Assembly: GCA_016703325.1 (NCBI GenBank)
Contig: JADJCH010000028.1
Coordinates: 1 to 64,000, forward strand
Source: Burkholderiales bacterium
GTDB lineage: Bacteria; Pseudomonadota; Gammaproteobacteria; Burkholderiales; Burkholderiaceae_C
DNA: 64,000 nucleotides
Direction of reading: 5' to 3'
Shown here: one piece after another, positions 61,801 through 64,000 of the stretch
How the letters are laid out: every line of letters begins with the position of its first letter
How positions within the stretch are numbered: position 1 is the stretch's first letter
Program-made: the position numbers and the translations under genes
The notes under the pieces: model-generated
Database searches by the model: none
What the model was told of the DNA's origin: nothing
Seen by the model: only the letters and a program-made list of their open reading frames with translations

Positions 61801-64000
61801 ACGGCGGCGAGCTGGTCGCCGAGGGCACGCCCGCGGACCTGCGCGCCCACCCGCGCAGCCACACCGGCGCGGCGCTGCGCGAGTACGACCAGTCACTGGG
61901 CCAGGGCGGCCTGGCGGTGGAGGAGGGGCGGCCGTTGCAGGCGCTGCTGCGGAAATCCCCCCCCAGCCCCCCCTTTTTCAAAGGGGGGGAGCACGCTGGT
62001 GGTGGGTGTGGGTGCATTTCGATCGTGAATGCCCGCGAGCACAACCTCAAGGGCCTGAGCGTCGACATCCCGCGCGGCCGGTTCAGCGTCATCACCGGCG
62101 TGTCGGGCTCGGGCAAGTCCACGCTGGCCTTCGACATCCTCTTCAACGAAGGCCAGCGCCGCTACCTGGAAAGCCTGAACGCCTACGCGCGCAGCATCGT
62201 GCAGCCGGCGGGCCGGCCGGAGGTGGATGCGGTCTACGGCATCCCGCCGACGGTGGCCATCGAGCAGCGGTTGTCGCGCGGCGGGCGCAAGTCCACCGTG
62301 GCCACCACCACCGAGGTCTGGCACTTCCTGCGCCTGCTCTACGTGAAGCTGGGGCTGCAGTACTGCCCGAAGTGCAGCGACTTCCATGCGGATCCGGAGC
62401 ACTGGGTCGCGGTGCAGCCGCAGACGCCCGAGCAGATCGCCGCGCAGTTGCTGCGCCCGGTGGAGGAAGGTGGTTACCGCGGCCAGCACATCGGCCTGCT
62501 GGCGCCTCTCGTCATCAACCGCAAGGGCCTGTACACCGACCTCGCCAAGTGGGCCAAGGGCAAGGGCTACACCCACCTGCGGGTGGACGGCGAATTCCTG
62601 ACCGTGGCCCCCTGGCCCAAGCTGGACCGCTACAAGGAACACACGGTCGAGCTGCCGGTGGCCGACCTGGTGGTGGACGTGGCCAACGAGGCCCTGCTGC
62701 GCGCCAAGCTGGCCGAGGTGCTGGAGCACGGCAAGGGCGTGCTGCACCTGCTCACCCCGCTCAAGGGCCTGCAGACCGCGATGGCCGCCGGCCAGAGCGG
62801 GCGCATCGGCCGCACCAAGGTGTTTTCGATCAAGCGCGCCTGCCCGGCCTGCGGCAGCAGCTACCCCGAGCTGGACCCGCGCATGTTCAGCTACAACAGC
62901 AAACACGGCTGGTGCCCGGACTGCGTGGGCACCGGCCTGACGCTGACCAAGGAGCAGCGCAAGGCCCTCGACGACAGCCAGGCCGACAACGACAACACCG
63001 GCCGCGAGAAGACCTTTGCGGAACCCGAGGTGGAAGACGTGGCCGACACGCCCTGCAGCAGCTGTGGCGGCGCCCGGCTCAACCCGGTCTCGCGTGCGGT
63101 GCGCTTCCGCGGTGAATCCATCGCGGCGCTGGCGGCGCTGTCGGTCAACGACGCGGCGCGCTGGATCGCCAGGCAGAAGCTGGACGGCCGCGAGGCGGCG
63201 ATTGCCCGCGACGTGGTCAGCGAGATCAAGAGCCGCCTGAGCTTCCTCGACGAGGTCGGCCTGGGCTACCTGACGCTGGACCGCGCCGCGCCCACGCTCT
63301 CCGGCGGCGAAGCGCAGCGCATCCGCCTGGCCGCGCAGCTGGGCAGCAACCTGCAGGGCGTCTGCTACGTGCTGGACGAGCCGACCATCGGCCTGCACCC
63401 GCGCGACAACCAGGTGCTGCTGGACGCGCTGCACAAGCTCGGTTCGGCCGGCAACACGCTGGTGGTGGTGGAGCACGACGAGGACACCATCCGCCGCGCC
63501 GACCACATCATCGACATCGGCCCCGGCGCCGGCAAACGCGGCGGGCGCATCATGGCCGAGGGCACGGCGGCGCAGCTGATGCTCAATGCCGAGTCGATCA
63601 CCGGCCGCTTCCTCAACGCGCCGCTGAAGCATCCGCTCAAGGCCCGCCGAGCGGTGGACGCCGACACTCCGGTGCTGACCCTGCGCGGCGCAGCCCTGCA
63701 CAACCTGCAGAACGTGGACGTGGAGGTGCCGCTGGCGCGGCTGGTGGCGGTGACCGGCGTGTCCGGCTCCGGCAAGTCAACCCTGGCGCGCGACGTGCTC
63801 CTGGCCAACGTGCAGGCCATCGTCGCGCACAAGATGCTGGGCAGGAAGGCCGAGACGACGCCCCGCCCGGCCTGGGTCGGCTGCACCGGTCTGGAAGGCT
63901 GGAGCAACGTCGACCGCGTGCTGGAAGTCGACCAGACGCCCATCGGCAAGACGCCACGCAGCTGCCCGGCCACCTACATCGGCTTCTGGGACCCGATCCG
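58815..64000 (+). CDS. uvrA: double-length UvrA-family excinuclease subunit (3' partial)
   Basis: UvrA recognises DNA damage and loads UvrB in nucleotide excision repair. The frame is open from the ATG at 58815 to the window end, at least 1728 residues, against about 940 for ordinary UvrA. It holds two UvrA-like units in tandem. Walker A motifs occur as GPSGSGKSS (residues 50-58), GVSGSGKST near 60950, GVSGSGKST near 62100 and GVSGSGKST near 63765. ABC signatures LSGGEVQR and LSGGEAQR are followed by LFVLDEPSIGLHP and LFLFDEPTTGLHF. Zn-finger Cys pairs occur in GACETCRGFG, CPTCGGSGFEH and CPDCDGTRY. Four-module UvrA proteins are known in betaproteobacteria. REP-like repeats are translated in frame near 59575-59676 and 61953-61990. 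The fourth module is incomplete at the edge. Confidence 0.93.
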   Translation, partial: MPSAPTGSLQPSPSTALGSGGLIRIRGARQHNLKNLDLDIRTGELTVVTGPSGSGKSSLVFDTLYAEGQRRYVETFSAYARQFLDRMDRPAVDAVEGVPPAIAIDQTNPVRTSRSTVGTMTELNDHLKLLFARAAQLFDAQTAQPVREDDPQSIWADLKARSEAAGDPRLVVTFPVELPASTTAEEIEGWLAASGYTRVQAEREVATVTGPRKVLDVVADRFRFSAAEKVRVIEALEASLKRGGGRCTVYALGVLPPFEKGGQGGISSAVADGTQIPPGPPLSKGGEIPAAQDQLWRYSQGLHCPESDRRYSHPQPAMFSFNSAYGACETCRGFGRVIGVDFGLVIPDPRKTLRGGAIKPLTTPAWKECQDDLVKYAGDAGIPRDSAWAQLTASQKSWVIDGSPNWNGKWNQQWYGIRRFFEYLESKAYKMHIRVLLSKYRSYTPCGDCGGARLKTESLLWRLGTQDGADAVLDPAKRFLPQGVGWTRAQLEALPGLALHDLMLLPIHRLRRFFDALTFPSTLLDEALQLLLDEIRTRLKYLCDVGLGYLTLDRQSRTLSGGEVQRINLTTALGTSLVNTLFVLDEPSIGLHPRDMHRINEAMLRLRDAGNTLVVVEHDPAVMLAADRVIDLGPGPGTQGGRIVFDGTPEELKAAETLTGAYLGARRSIGLGLSRPVLDSTPRLILEGVREHNLRNVTVEFPLQRLVCVTGVSGSGKSTLIQDVLAPALARHFGQATESPGEFDRLLGADWLADAVFVDQSPIGKTARSNPASFVGAFDTVRELFAALPAARERSYSAGMFSFNAGDGRCPTCGGSGFEHVEMQFLSDVYLRCPDCDGTRYRAEIREIKLSRGGKELSIADVLELTVADALRLFAADREVVRALQPLADVGLDYVKLGQPVPTLSGGEAQRLKLAGFLAEAAKSSSASRQRLAKKGTLFLFDEPTTGLHFDDIAKLMRAFRKLLEAGHSLLVIEHNLDVVRASDWIVDLGPEGGEDGGELVAEGTPADLRAHPRSHTGAALREYDQSLGQGGLAVEEGRPLQALLRKSPPSPPFFKGGEHAGGGCGCISIVNAREHNLKGLSVDIPRGRFSVITGVSGSGKSTLAFDILFNEGQRRYLESLNAYARSIVQPAGRPEVDAVYGIPPTVAIEQRLSRGGRKSTVATTTEVWHFLRLLYVKLGLQYCPKCSDFHADPEHWVAVQPQTPEQIAAQLLRPVEEGGYRGQHIGLLAPLVINRKGLYTDLAKWAKGKGYTHLRVDGEFLTVAPWPKLDRYKEHTVELPVADLVVDVANEALLRAKLAEVLEHGKGVLHLLTPLKGLQTAMAAGQSGRIGRTKVFSIKRACPACGSSYPELDPRMFSYNSKHGWCPDCVGTGLTLTKEQRKALDDSQADNDNTGREKTFAEPEVEDVADTPCSSCGGARLNPVSRAVRFRGESIAALAALSVNDAARWIARQKLDGREAAIARDVVSEIKSRLSFLDEVGLGYLTLDRAAPTLSGGEAQRIRLAAQLGSNLQGVCYVLDEPTIGLHPRDNQVLLDALHKLGSAGNTLVVVEHDEDTIRRADHIIDIGPGAGKRGGRIMAEGTAAQLMLNAESITGRFLNAPLKHPLKARRAVDADTPVLTLRGAALHNLQNVDVEVPLARLVAVTGVSGSGKSTLARDVLLANVQAIVAHKMLGRKAETTPRPAWVGCTGLEGWSNVDRVLEVDQTPIGKTPRSCPATYIGFWDPI
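59575..59676. repeat. REPIN-like inverted pair of palindromic repeats inside uvrA
   Basis: The left arm (TTCTTCCCCCCTTTGAAAAA, then GGGGGGCAAGGGGGGATTT) and the right arm (AAATCCCCCCCGGCCCCCCT, then TTGTCAAAGGGGGGAGAAA) are near-identical in inverted orientation around about 25 bases. Each arm also folds on itself (CCCCCCTTTG...AAAGGGGGG). The doublet spans 102 bases, exactly 34 codons, and is read through as GVLPPFEKGGQGG and IPPGPPLSKGGEIP. Confidence 0.88.
61953..61990. repeat. single REP-like repeat inside uvrA
   Basis: AAATCCCCCCCCAGCCCCCC followed by CTTTTTCAAAGGGGGGGA is one arm of the same element in the orientation of the right arm of the doublet. It is translated in frame as KSPPSPPFFKGGE and sits in the linker between the two UvrA-like units. 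Confidence 0.86.

Noticed and set aside
60021..61862. A 613-codon leftward open frame opposite uvrA
   Set aside because: It lies wholly under conserved UvrA motifs; composition is dominated by Arg, Ala, Gln and His with no recognisable motif.

Overview
The window reads as chromosomal DNA of a GC-rich (about 70% GC) betaproteobacterium of the order Burkholderiales. The Leptothrix/Sphaerotilus/Rubrivivax group is my best guess. The inference rests on the mnmG-rsmG-lysE-parA gene order with parS sites nearby, a LiuR-type MerR regulator next to aceK, a four-ABC-module UvrA, and several families typical of the order (DUF2277, YkgJ, DUF2189, DUF2788). No rRNA, tRNA or CRISPR array was recognised. 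Names come from reading the translations against remembered families; no database search was run.

Layout. 0-4 kb: the 3' part of ppdK (broken by a one-base frameshift), an ORF6N-domain gene, a short BrnA-like antitoxin fragment and a small membrane protein. 4.3-9.3 kb: a chemoreceptor, a coupled DUF2277/TfoX-C pair, a sigma-54 activator and a GntR regulator. 9.3-14.6 kb: an unrecognised lipoprotein, YkgJ, a YecA/YgfB-like protein and a coupled M14 peptidase/hydrolase pair. 12.6-19.9 kb: a chromosome-maintenance region with mnmG, rsmG, a LysE exporter and parA, three perfect parS sites (two inside mnmG) and a cluster of DnaA-box-like words. No parB is visible anywhere in the window.

19.9-27.2 kb: a metallo-hydrolase divergent from a LiuR-like regulator, then a small defence and toxin-antitoxin block: a RES toxin with its antitoxin, an orphan antitoxin-like gene, an MmeI-family restriction-modification enzyme and a TacAT-type pair. 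27.2-35 kb: carbonic anhydrase and aceK behind a second LiuR-like operator, a thiolase, a LysE exporter, hisC, an SDR protein and an acyl-CoA dehydrogenase. 35-37 kb: an AbiE-like pair whose second gene is destroyed by a run of almost pure G/C that looks like a sequence artefact, followed by ccdAB. 37-50 kb: a transporter, a 2OG oxygenase, a MazG-like hydrolase, a DUF4010 membrane protein, a PatZ-like acetyltransferase, an origin-like AT-rich intergenic region, a SET protein, a sensor kinase, FadD and an SRPBCC protein. 50-58.7 kb: an HDOD protein, two small unknowns and an HTH regulator around a perfect 30-bp palindrome, DUF2189 and DUF2788 proteins, trkH-trkA and fadH. 58.8 kb to the end: a double-length uvrA that carries REP-like palindromic repeats in frame and runs off the window.

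Two themes link the genes. A lipid and carbon theme (LiuR, aceK, thiolase, acyl-CoA dehydrogenase, FadD, FadH, ppdK, PatZ) points to growth on fatty acids or branched-chain amino acids with control at the glyoxylate branch and PEP node. A chromosome-origin theme (parS sites, parA, mnmG, DnaA-box-like words, an AT-rich intergenic block) suggests the window lies close to the replication origin.
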